From the NCBI RefSeq assembly GCF_030864355.1, contig NC_083400.1, positions 449,001-513,000 of the forward strand: DNA of 64,000 bases. The letters run 5' to 3'. Below are positions 54,063 to 64,000 of the stretch, in pieces. The stretch comes from Cutaneotrichosporon cavernicola. Its lineage: Eukaryota > Basidiomycota > Tremellomycetes > Trichosporonales > Trichosporonaceae. The notes under the pieces were generated by a model that saw only the letters and a list, made by a program, of their open reading frames with translations, ran no database searches and was not told the DNA's origin. Within the stretch, counting starts at the first letter, position 1. Each line of letters begins with the position of its first letter. The translations under genes and the position numbers were made by a program.

Positions 54063-55326
54063 CTACTTGTCGCCCGGCCCGCCGTTCTTCCACCCAATCT
54101 CAACGCCCTGCGCCTGCTTCTCCAAAAGCCACTTGTACACAACCGAAAAGTCCTCGTTGGCCATGTCGCCCTCCTTACCCACAGCCTCATAAACGCTCCC
54201 CGCGGCCCATGTAAGAGGCGTGGGCAACGAGTGGGCGTGGGCAGCACTCAAAGCAAGCCCAACGTCCTTGAGCATGAGCTTGCTCAAGAATCCGCCCTTG
54301 TATCCGCGCGACCCCGGTGATCCAGCGACCTCGGGAAGAGGGGAGTTGACCTTGCTCGACCACGACTGGGCCGAGGAAGTGTTGAAAATGTCGTGCAGGA
54401 GAAGCGGGTCGATTTTGAGCGCGTGACCCAGGGCCAGTCCCTCGGCCAGCGCGATCTGGTTGATCGCCAACACGAGGTTGTTGCAGACCTTTACGCCAAC
54501 GCCTGCGCCGCTCCCACCGCAGGGAACGACACCGCCTTCACGGGACATGAACTGGAGGAGGCCGCGAGCGAGGTCGGACGCAATAGGCGAGGGGGAACCG
54601 AACATGATGGTGAGGGTGCCAGCCTTGGCTCCGGCGACGCCTAAGATCAGTTTCTGTTATAGGGGCCCCTCGTCGCTTCGACTTGGATAACTCACCACCA
54701 GAAACAGGCCCGTCAATCATAAGCACCGAGTTGTTCGTCTGCGCATGCACGTCGTCAGCGATACGCTTGGCGGCTGTGGGGTCCAGCGTCGTGTGGTCCA
54801 CGAGCAGGGTGTTGGCGTTGGTCGAGTCCTTGGGCGCCTCGGAGGCACCAAGGAGCCAAGGGTTGGCCTTGACGTGCTCGCTGAGGGATCCCGAGCTCTT
54901 TGCGTCCGACAGACCCTTGAGAAGACCACTCTCGCCGAGGTACACGGCCTCGACCTGGGGCGTGGAGGGAAGCATGGTGAAGACGCGCGCAGCCTCGGCG
55001 GCGACCCTGGGGTTAGTGAGCGGGCAAGGGGGAGAATGTCGTCCTAGAGACGGATGAGGCTAGACTTACTCGCTGGGCTTGGTGACACGGCGCACACGAC
55101 CGGCAGCCTCGGCACCACTCTGCTCCTTGACACCATTAATGAATGCCGTGGCATTGGCATCGTTAGGCTCGCAAATGACCATCTCGGGCATCTCGGTACC
55201 CTTGCGCGTACCGGCCAGAGCCCAGGCCTTGGTGTAGAGGTTGGTGGCCATGGGACCGCCCATGGCGCCGAGGCCGATCCAGCCGAAGGTGTTGGCGCGC
55301 GAGAGGAGGGTGGAGGTTGGGAGCAT
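54063..55326 (-). CDS. HIBADH: 3-hydroxyisobutyrate dehydrogenase, mitochondrial (valine catabolism)
   Basis: The enzyme oxidises 3-hydroxyisobutyrate to methylmalonate semialdehyde with NAD. The ATG at 55326 gives MLPTSTLLSRANTFGWIGLG, a very short presequence before the nucleotide-binding IGLGAMGGPMATNL. Two introns are removed. The substrate-binding signature is VLMIDGPVSGGVAGAKAGTL. The catalytic lysine lies in GAGVGVKVCNNLVLAINQIA, and SRGYKGGFLSKLMLKDVGLA is the family's C-terminal helix block. An unusual insertion after EPNDANATAFINGVKEQ, with RVRRVTKPSE before the first intron, replaces the usual shorter loop. It is divergent from NAT9 (349 nt). Confidence 0.93.
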
Positions 55327-55675
55327 TTTGAGTTATTGAGGGAGAGATAGATAGTCAAAGATACAGTATATGAGGGGTGGGAAATGTGGATGTGCTGACG
55401 ACTTCGGCAAGCACACGTACGAGGAGACGCCAAAGTGACATGACATGCCTCGGACCGGACCTCGAACACTCCATACTTGATGATTGCGGGGCCCATAAAC
55501 TCGGCTAAGTTGCCCGCTCAATCTCCATCGGCCCCATCCAAGCGAGCCGTTTATCTCATCCGTCATCTATATCTCATCTGCCCCACTCCACATCTCTCTT
55601 TAGGAAACCCAACAGCCAGGAGTATGCAGGAATAGTGACGTGACGTTTTCGTCTGGTTGTCTTGTTGACACAAAC
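55327..55675. promoter_or_regulatory. Divergent promoter, HIBADH and NAT9
   Basis: 349 nt separate opposite start codons. GATAGATAGT near 55345 and CTCATC-rich sequence at 55540-55590 are the only notable features. No RNA gene is seen. Confidence 0.45.
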
Positions 55676-56716
<1,041 letters not shown>

Positions 56717-57198
56717 ACATGGTATGCTGCAGTCACATGGAACATGCCGTAAAGCATGGTGCCTTGATCGCGTACCGCACTTGGATGTATTGCTTGAGAA
56801 GAAGAGAGAGATAGAGGGAGAGAGGGGGATTACGTGGCCTAGGATTAGAACTTGAGATCTAGGAATGTACTACAAGGCCAAAAGGCCAAAGCACCAAAGA
56901 TGTCACGGTCACAAAGTCAGGTGAGACTTGGGAGACGAACAAGCACCGCCACCTAACAAGTAGTCTCTTGCGACCTCTTGGCATTTCCGTCATCCGCTTT
57001 CTCTCTTATCTCTTACCTCTTACCTCTTACATCGTGCTCTCTCCGCCTCATTTCTTCTCTCATTCGTTAACCTTGTGACGCCGGCCGCACAAGAACCCTC
57101 TTACAACCACGCACTCGCCAGCAGGCCAGGCCCGAGCGTCCAACCACTCCTTGTCCTACTCCTACTCCTCCTCCAGATCCCTTCTCTTCATTGCTACC
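56717..57198. other. Gene-free interval, UPF0658 promoter
   Basis: In these 482 nt, a TCTTACCTCTTACCTCTTAC repeat at 57009-57031 and a C/T-rich leader precede the ATG. No gene is seen. Confidence 0.45.
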
Positions 57199-59149
57199 AT
57201 GTCCTCTCCAACAAAGGAACACCGCTTCACACTCTCCGACTACGATTACCTCGTCGACGCCGTCTCCACTCAGCCCTCCTCCGGCGTCACGTCTCCCGGC
57301 GCAATGTCCCCGACTAGCGCGACGAGTCCGACAACTCGCGGATTCCGCCCGCTTCCCAACATCCCGCGCGTCACATCTCCCACGTCGACTGGCGCGCCCA
57401 CACCGATGGAAGGCATCCTCGGCCCTGGGCCAGCGCCTATTCCGGTGCGTCTCCTCCGTCTCCCTTTCTCCTACCCCTCATTGCACTTGCACCCCAGTCC
57501 GTCGTTCCCACCTTGCCCGCAATTCACAACTCACACCAGGCGTCCCCTGAACAGCCGCCGAGCCGCGCCTCGTCATCTTCCTCGTCGCCGCCCGGAATGG
57601 GCCCCACCTACCCGCCTCGCATCTATCAGGCCCACTTTGGGGTTGGAGTGCTTCCACCGCCAGCGCACGGACCCACCTCGCCCCCGGTAAGCAGGCCACC
57701 ATTTGTCTCTGGCGGATCCAACTCGTCTCTCAACTACGCGCGAGGCCCGACCTACCACCCGACCTATGGCCCGAACTACCCGTCCAGCCAACCGTCAACA
57801 GACTACGCGCCCTCCCGCCAGCCGGGCTCAGGAGGCTTCGCTGGTCACCAGCTCATGCACCAGCGGCATCCCATGGAAACACAGATCCCTGACACCGAAA
57901 CTGTGCTCTCGCCCCTCTCTGCAGACCGGAGACTGAGCATGGTCTCGGAGCCTGGTGAAGAAAAGGACGGACATGAAGAAAAGGCCGTCGCCCAACCTGT
58001 GCGTAACAGTTATGTGCCACCCAAAGCCCCAAACAAGTGGATAGACGGATTCTGGCCCAAGAATACTGCAATCCGCGCCCTCATCATTATCACGTTCCTC
58101 GAGGCAGTGATCGACATTGCGATCCAGGCAAACTTGTTGTGGCGGTACGACCAGGAGATCTCGGACGACTCGGGAGATCCCAACGGTCGGCGCCTGCGCA
58201 TCTTCCTCGTCGTCTTCATTCTTGCCCAGTGAGCCCCTCTCTTCTCTTGATATGCTAATCCCAGTATCACCCAGGTGACGCTCACCCTCTGGGCAGTATT
58301 CTACCGCAACACGATCCAAATCGTCGGTCTCGCCATCTTCAACTGCCTCCTCCTCATATACGCCGCCATCCAAGTCGGCGAAATCGCAGAGGTCCTCGGT
58401 ACTCACACGGACGGCAACGCGCACACGGACCACAAGATTTTCTCACTACCAACCAAGATCCTTTCGGGTCTAGTTATCGCAGTCATCGCCATCGCTCAAA
58501 TTGCGTACATCTTCCTCGCCTGGTCCATCTGGAAAGAGTTTGGTTGGCGCATCTATCGTTTCCTCGGCGCAGACCTCCAGATCCGCAGGTACTACCGCCA
58601 GTACCAGATATTTGAGTGTATCCTCTGCTTTACGTTCTTCTTCGTCCTTGGCTTTGGCGTGCAGGTGGGTGTCTGTCCAGCTCTTCCTCCCCCCTTTTTT
58701 CCCGCTCACACCAGTTCATCTTCATGGTCCTTCGCGGCGACCAACCGGAAAAGTACATTACGATCATCATGCTTCCGCTCTCGGTCGTGTGGCTCGTGTT
58801 CGGCGCCATTGCGGGACGATGGGAGCTGGCGTGGCTCATGGGCATCTTCATCTTCGGCATGCACGGCGCCGTCGCGTACTTCATCTACAAGATGGTACGC
58901 ATCTGGACCCAGTCATCCCGGTTCGAGGGCGTCAAAATGTCCCTCACCATATTCTCGGTGCTCGCGCTCGCCATGATCGTCCTGTGTATCGTGTTCGCCA
59001 TCATCGTCTGGCGCAACTTTGGCAAGGGCCTTAAGCGCGCCACGGGATGGAGGCGAAAAGGACACGGCCACACTCCTAGCGACGAGATGAACTTTGGCCA
59101 GACGGCCGACGGCAGCTACAGGCTCCAGCACCGCCTTACAATCGAATAG
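57199..59149 (+). CDS. UPF0658 Golgi-apparatus-type multispanning membrane protein
   Basis: The ATG at 57199 gives MSSPTKEHRFTLSDYDYLVD. A Ser/Pro-rich cytosolic N-terminus of about 210 residues precedes a block of about eight hydrophobic spans: IRALIIITFLEAVIDIAI, FLVVFILAHITQVTLTLW, VGLAIFNCLLLIYAAI, ILSGLVIAVIAIAQIAYIFL, ILCFTFFFVLGFGVQFIFM, IIMLPLSVVWLVFGAIAG, AWLMGIFIFGMHGAVAYFI and TIFSVLALAMIVLCIVFAII. The pattern matches the fungal UPF0658 family, which fission yeast data place in the Golgi; the molecular role is unknown. Three introns are removed. The tail ends YRLQHRLTIE. RGDQPEKYITII is a conserved loop. Confidence 0.82.
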
Positions 59150-59407
59150 TTGTTGTAATCGCTCCGGGTTCTGGGATGCATTTCTGACTTTGGGTACATG
59201 CGTTGATGCGTTTATGTTGGGCAGACACGGTCCATCAAGATACCGAGATACAACCACCGACCTCGAGATGAAACCAAGGCAATAATCATGATACGACAAA
59301 TGACAAGGACGCGCGACCAGCACGGCGACCAATGGTACAAGAGAAACAATAATACCACATGCACAGAGTGCACAGAGTTGACGGCCGCATACGACTCTCG
59401 CTGCGGC

Positions 59408-62206
59408 CTATGTTGCCGACGCCATGACCAGCTGCTCGCGCGTGCTCCAGAACCGTGACTGGGCGGTTGGCGATTCCTCGTCACTCACCTCCGCGATGGT
59501 CGGCAGTGGTCCGCGGTGCATATAAAGGAATGACATTTTGCTGGGGTTGGGGCAGCACGTACATGGCAAAATGGCGCGGCTTGGATCAGACTCGATCGAG
59601 GCCTCAGGCTTGTGGCCATCGATGTCGGTGTCGTGCGCTTGTCCGTCGCTGTCGCTGTCGACGACCGACCCAAAGGAGTCGGTGCGTGCGCCCGAGGATA
59701 GGTGAGACAGGGCGCCCGATGAGAAAGACAATTCGTCGATGTGGACGTATCCTAGCGGGGCGGGAGTGAACGAGCTCCTCTGACCAAACGCACTTTCGAT
59801 ATCGAGTAGGTCAGGTGACGATGGGTCTTTTGAGCCCACGTCCATCTCAGACCCCCCGCCGTTGGCATCACCCCAGTCGGCGTCAGTGAGGCCGTGTGCT
59901 TCCCGCCAGGTCATAGACTCGTGGAGTACCGGAGAGCCCATTGGAAGGAGGCGCTCCTGCTCGAAGTGGCCGTTCTCGTTGTTGAACGCCGTATTGCCAG
60001 CGACAACCTCGTCTGACCACATGGCGTCTTCCGGAAAGTCGAAATCCAGATCACTCTTCGAGGATGGAGAAGGGCGCCGCTCGCTCGGATCCGCAATAAC
60101 GAGGGTATCCTTCAACATCTCAGCGAGGGAAGAGACGGCCTTGTCCATAGAGCTTGCTTGCTTGACTGCCGTCGTATGCCGGGATTCTTGTGAGGTGACT
60201 GGAGAGGGAGATCCATGGTCTGCGTAGTTCCCATGCGGTCCCTCCACGAACAGGCTCGATGAGCTGAGGCATTAGCGATGGCTATACAGCGACGCACCGG
60301 GAGGGAATGGTCGGAGTGGTACTGAGATTGCACTTTGAGACCGCGCTGTCGTTCGACCCGCCGTTGACAACGTCGTTAGAAGCACTTCCCGACTTGCGAG
60401 GCTGCCCTCTTGGGTTCTGGGAAGCGATTGTCCGAACCGGCGTGGGCGATTCCGGCTCCCAGTCCTCCACCAACACAGTGAGATTCTTGGAACCCGGCGA
60501 CCGTACCGGGCCCAGAGGCTTGTCACAACCACCATACTCCACAGACGGGCTGGCATCAGCCCAGCTCACTTCATGACTCGCTTTGAAACCGGCAGGGGCT
60601 CCAGAATCTGACTCTCCCCTTCGGACCAAGATGTGTTGATGACGTCCTCGAGAGCTGCAAGCGTAAGGGGGAGCGGCGGAGACAATGGAGCGCAGCGCGC
60701 CTGGATTCCGAGCAGGCGGTTAACCTCCATTTCCCTGGTGTCAGCTGTCAAGAGCGTACACGGAGAGACTGTAGTTTGCCAGGAGAGATGCAGACAGGGA
60801 CCACAGACGAACACCCGTCTTGATCTCGGTGTGGCTCCCGAGGTCAAACAAGTGCTCTCAGACCTAGGGGTTGACGAGCCCAAGTAGACGACGCAGGTCA
60901 ATCTTTTACGGTGTGCAACCCCAGGTTGCCATCGACGAGCTGAAACAGACGCGTCGCCCGTTCTTCATTCTTCTCAGAATGACGATATCTGGCAAGCAAG
61001 CAGACCCCAACTCACTCTTCAGCAGTTACACGGAGCGCGCTCATGGACTTGGCCTTAGGCACCGCTGGCGGTGGAGTCAAATCGGCGTGGGGGAGGGAGG
61101 GCAAGCATGACGCTGGGCGATCCTCTCGCAAGATCTGACCAGCGCGACGACGAAGGCCAAAGGACCTGTGCATGTCAGCGGCAGAACAAGTAGTAACCCA
61201 CTCACATGTCAAACGTGGAATCAGCGCTGACTGGTCGAGCTGGACGTTCCAATATTGGCGACTCTGGCACCTCGTCAACGTACATGAGTTCACTGGGCGA
61301 CGGGGTTCGTGTTGGGATGAGCCATTCTGTTGGGAGGGACTTGCGCTCATGATGTCGTGTTTGAAGCTCCCGTTCAAGGTCGCTCAAATCCTTGTCGGAT
61401 AGATCTACGTCGTGGACGAGGTGTCCGATCGCCATCTTGGATGAGGAACGAGGCAGAGTGAACTTGGGCGAATCCGGCGATGTCGACATTGCGGAGAGCG
61501 GCAGGTTGGAGGCTGAAGTGAAGTGACCGTTTGCGATGGCGTTGTCATTGAATGGGTCGATCCGTCGTTGAATTGACTCAGAAGAGAGAGAGGGCGATGA
61601 GCTACTCGCCTGGGTAATTGCGATCTCTGGCACAATCGGGAAAGGACCCGCTCCTGGAGCAAGCGCGGAGTCTTGAGGCGACCAGGTGATAGCGTCGTAA
61701 GGGGAGGAAGGCGGACGAGCAGTGACTCCAACCCCTACTAGAGAAGAAGGTAGGGGTATTCCGATTATGGGTGACGGGCTCGACGTCGCTGCTGGCGAGG
61801 AGGAAGGCCGGCGCAACTCACGTACCCAGGCGTCACAGCTTGAAGAAAACGTAGACGATTCGCATGAGCTCGTCCAGTCAGTCGACACGGGACTTGTAGG
61901 GGGCGTTTTATACAATGAGAAAGACGGAGACGAGGGAGGCGAGGGTGAGGAAGGTGGCGACGCGTTGTTGCACTGTGCCAAAGTGTCCGATGACACACTC
62001 CAGACCGGCTGGACGGGTAGCGGCGCGAACTCGGTGTAAACAAACGACGAGTAGGGGGCGGTTCTGCACTGGTTATCAGGCGGCCAGTGGAGGGGGACAA
62101 AGTAGCCTTGGATGGTGATGGCATCATCGCCTGCTTGGGGGCGGTAGGTGAAGAAGAAGGGCCCGAGGCGCGTCTCTTGAGGCGTTCCCCCCGATGGTGC
62201 CGACAT
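59408..62206 (-). CDS. Long Ser/Pro-rich protein of unknown function
   Basis: I do not recognise a family. The ATG at 62206 opens MSAPSGGTPQETRLGPFFFT with a short ordered segment (ITIQGYFVPLHWPPDNQCRT), then low-complexity Ser/Pro/Thr sequence with many SPS/SP motifs, likely phosphorylated. Well-supported coding blocks are 61202-62206 and 59408-60247. Between them, exons near 61014-61160, 60566-60740 and 60282-60560 are likely, but I could not settle the joins around 60740-61015. The C-terminal block includes AVSSLAEMLKDTLVIADPSE, acidic patches, CTCCPNPSKMSFLYMHRG and a last block FWSTREQLVMASAT. No signal peptide or membrane span is seen. Confidence 0.65.
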
Positions 62207-62682
62207 GGTGGGCGTAAGGAAGGTGGGTCAAGATGACTGGGTGCAAGGACAGTGGATCTAATGATTGTGGTTCTGGGAGGATGAAGATGATGGACAGTGA
62301 GGAGGATGGGAAAGAAGGGAAGAGGAGATGGAAGAGGAGACTGACTGTCAAAAGTGAGTAGATGGAAGAAGAGTGTTGTTGTGCTGGAAATGAGACATGA
62401 GCGCGAGTGTGCGAGACTACCTTCGCTCGCACCCAACCAAGTCAGCCACAGCCAGCCGCAGCCTTCACTCCACCTGTCTTCCTTTCGTCGCCCTCGTCAT
62501 CCTCATCAACCTCGTAGGGCCCGCCACCGTCTCCCTGGGTATGAGCATACATAATGATGTGCCGACCGAGATCGTGCTGCTATCGTCCGCTCCACCGCCC
62601 GACAGCCCGACAGCCGACAACCGAATAGTGTGGTGATATTACTCCCTCTCAAATCTATCAACAGCCATTACTGCACCATCAG
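62207..62682. other. Gene-free interval
   Basis: These 476 nt are upstream of the Ser/Pro-rich gene and downstream of ERG9. A GGAGGATG/GAGGATGGG purine-rich stretch lies at 62270-62340. No gene is seen. Confidence 0.45.
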
Positions 62683-64000
62683 CTAGACTCCTGCAGCAGC
62701 ACTTACGTCCGAGTACTTCATGACGAGCGTAATGACGCCGTAGCCCATGGCGACCATGACTGCGATGAGTCCGCCAATGATACCGATAATCATGAGCCAC
62801 GGGAACGGCTCGTTCTCCATCTTTTTGATGCGCTCCTCGCGCTCGCGCTTCTGCTCCTCAGTCTCGGGTGCGGCGGGCTTGATGATGCCGCGCGCCCGCA
62901 GGTCGTCCATGAATTTTTCCCGCCTGTCCGCCTCAGCCTGCTCGCGCGCCTTCTTGACAAGATCGAGATAGAGAGGTGCGCGCGCGTCCGTGCTCATGGG
63001 GTCGATGCCGGTTGTGGCCTTGCCCTCGCCGCCGCTCTGGATCATGAGGAACGACGGGTAGTGATGCTCGCACCATTGCTCGATGCGGGCACACGAGATT
63101 GAGAAGCGCAACATGTTGGGCTCGTCCTTGGGCACCTTTGCGTGGATCTTGCGGGCGTAGTCGCGGAACATGAAAGCGACGTCGCGGGGGTTAGTCGAGC
63201 GTAAAATAATTTGCACGGCCTCGCCCTTGCGGATCTTGACGTTCTGCTTGAAGATCAATGGATTCATGAAGCAGCGCTCGAGCGTCGCCATGGCCATGAC
63301 GGCCGGGATGGCCACAAAGTTGAACACGCTCTGGTTCTTGAGAAGAGTGAGGTAGTCAAGGGCATCGCACGAGTGGCGCAGGGCGTCGAGCACCATCTCG
63401 TTGGCAGCCCACTGCGCTTCACGGTAGCGCGACTCGTCTGTCAACTCCTTCATGGAGTTGAAGCCGTAATTGCCCCAGATTGCGCGGGGCCAGAACCCTC
63501 GACCCTCGTCGACGTCCTCCTTGATGTCGCGGTAGATGTTGGTCTTCTGGAGGAGCAGACCCATCGAGTTGGACAGCGTGAGCTGGTCCTTGAGGAACGC
63601 CCGCTCTTTGGCCGAGCTGGAGAAGAGGCCGGACAGGCCCTCGCCGACGAGGCCGGCGACGTAGTGGCAGTACAGGTCGTAGTCTGCGATCGAGTTAACC
63701 TCCGCCACGGGTAGCTCTGGGGTCGCGAGCGCGGCAAAGTCGGCCATCCCTTTGCCCATCTTGCGCGTCACGTCACCAATGACCTGCTGGTACTTCTGGT
63801 CGAGGAGGGCAAACTCCTTCTGAATAATGTCGAACTCGACGAGAACGCCGCGGTCCTTCTCGTTAGGGCCAGAGCCGCTGAACGTCCACCCGGGCTCGTG
63901 GAGCTTGAGATGGAATTCGCGGAGGAGAGGGAGCTTGACAGAGTTGGGGACAGTCATGTCGTCCTCGACCGTGTCGAGGGCACGAAGGACGAGGTAGAAG
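62683..64000 (-). CDS. ERG9: Squalene synthase, 5' partial
   Basis: This ER-membrane enzyme condenses two farnesyl diphosphates to squalene, the committed step to ergosterol. The gene runs off the right edge, so the first exons are missing. The first Asp-rich site is visible as LRALDTVEDDMTVPN. DYDLYCHYVAGLVGEGLSGL and the second site NIYRDIKEDVDEGRGFWP follow, then QSVFNFVAIPAVMAMATLER. The C-terminal anchor is WLMIIGIIGGLIAVMVAMGY. The unspliced frame ends SAAAGV at a TAG at 62683-62685. However, KYSD is followed by a perfect GTAAGT donor and a GCTGATGGTGCAG acceptor next to TAA, so a spliced transcript would end KYSD. Confidence 0.95.
   Translation of the reverse strand, partial: FYLVLRALDTVEDDMTVPNSVKLPLLREFHLKLHEPGWTFSGSGPNEKDRGVLVEFDIIQKEFALLDQKYQQVIGDVTRKMGKGMADFAALATPELPVAEVNSIADYDLYCHYVAGLVGEGLSGLFSSSAKERAFLKDQLTLSNSMGLLLQKTNIYRDIKEDVDEGRGFWPRAIWGNYGFNSMKELTDESRYREAQWAANEMVLDALRHSCDALDYLTLLKNQSVFNFVAIPAVMAMATLERCFMNPLIFKQNVKIRKGEAVQIILRSTNPRDVAFMFRDYARKIHAKVPKDEPNMLRFSISCARIEQWCEHHYPSFLMIQSGGEGKATTGIDPMSTDARAPLYLDLVKKAREQAEADRREKFMDDLRARGIIKPAAPETEEQKREREERIKKMENEPFPWLMIIGIIGGLIAVMVAMGYGVITLVMKYSDVSAAAGV

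Overview
This window is nuclear DNA of a fungus, most likely a basidiomycete yeast of the Tremellomycetes; a Trichosporonales-type genome (Trichosporon, Cutaneotrichosporon, Apiotrichum, Vanrija) is my inference. The sequence is GC-rich and gene-dense. Almost every gene is cut by very short GT-AG introns ending in a CTRAC branch motif 6-7 nt before the AG. The proteins are eukaryotic housekeeping proteins: APC/C, TFIIIC, TFIIE, Sin3, eRF1, tuberin, squalene synthase. I see no operons, bacterial genes, CRISPR arrays, viral genes or recognisable transposons. Exon joins were made by hand from splice signals and family knowledge, so the joins, not the gene identities, are the weakest part of this annotation.

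Layout. 1-10 kb: tuberin (TSC2, 5'-truncated by the window edge), APC/C subunit CDC23 divergent from the splicing kinase PRP4, and a ChaC-type gamma-glutamylcyclotransferase. 10-19 kb: the large TFIIIC subunit TFC3, an unknown small gene, a 48-bp tandem repeat next to an snRNA-type upstream element, and an intron-containing tRNA-Gln(CTG). 19-30 kb: zinc alcohol dehydrogenase, M19 dipeptidase, REX4 exonuclease, an Sld7-like protein, the Nudix ADP-ribose pyrophosphatase YSA1, two tentative tiny genes and a short-chain dehydrogenase. 30-41 kb: NIT2-type omega-amidase, eRF1 (SUP45), the U2 snRNA gene head to head with the splicing factor YJU2, and SIN3. 41-50 kb: two proteins of unknown function, an alpha/beta-hydrolase-fold protein without its nucleophile serine, LSM4 divergent from a PITH-domain protein, and an SSAT-like acetyltransferase. 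50-64 kb: TFIIE-alpha, an RS-rich protein, 3-hydroxyisobutyrate dehydrogenase divergent from NAT9, an UPF0658 Golgi membrane protein, a long Ser/Pro-rich protein, and squalene synthase ERG9 running off the right edge.

Common threads. Five loci concern pre-mRNA splicing or U-snRNP biology (PRP4, U2, YJU2, LSM4, RS-rich protein), and the gene structures show an extreme splicing regime: nine introns are exactly 31 nt, two are 29-30 nt, YJU2 carries a probable 5-nt microexon, and the LSM4 initiator ATG is separated from the rest of its reading frame by an intron. The most novel signal is a roughly 68-bp block upstream of U2 that recurs at 18.3 kb beside the 48-bp hairpin repeats. It suggests a second, unidentified snRNA-class transcription unit there.
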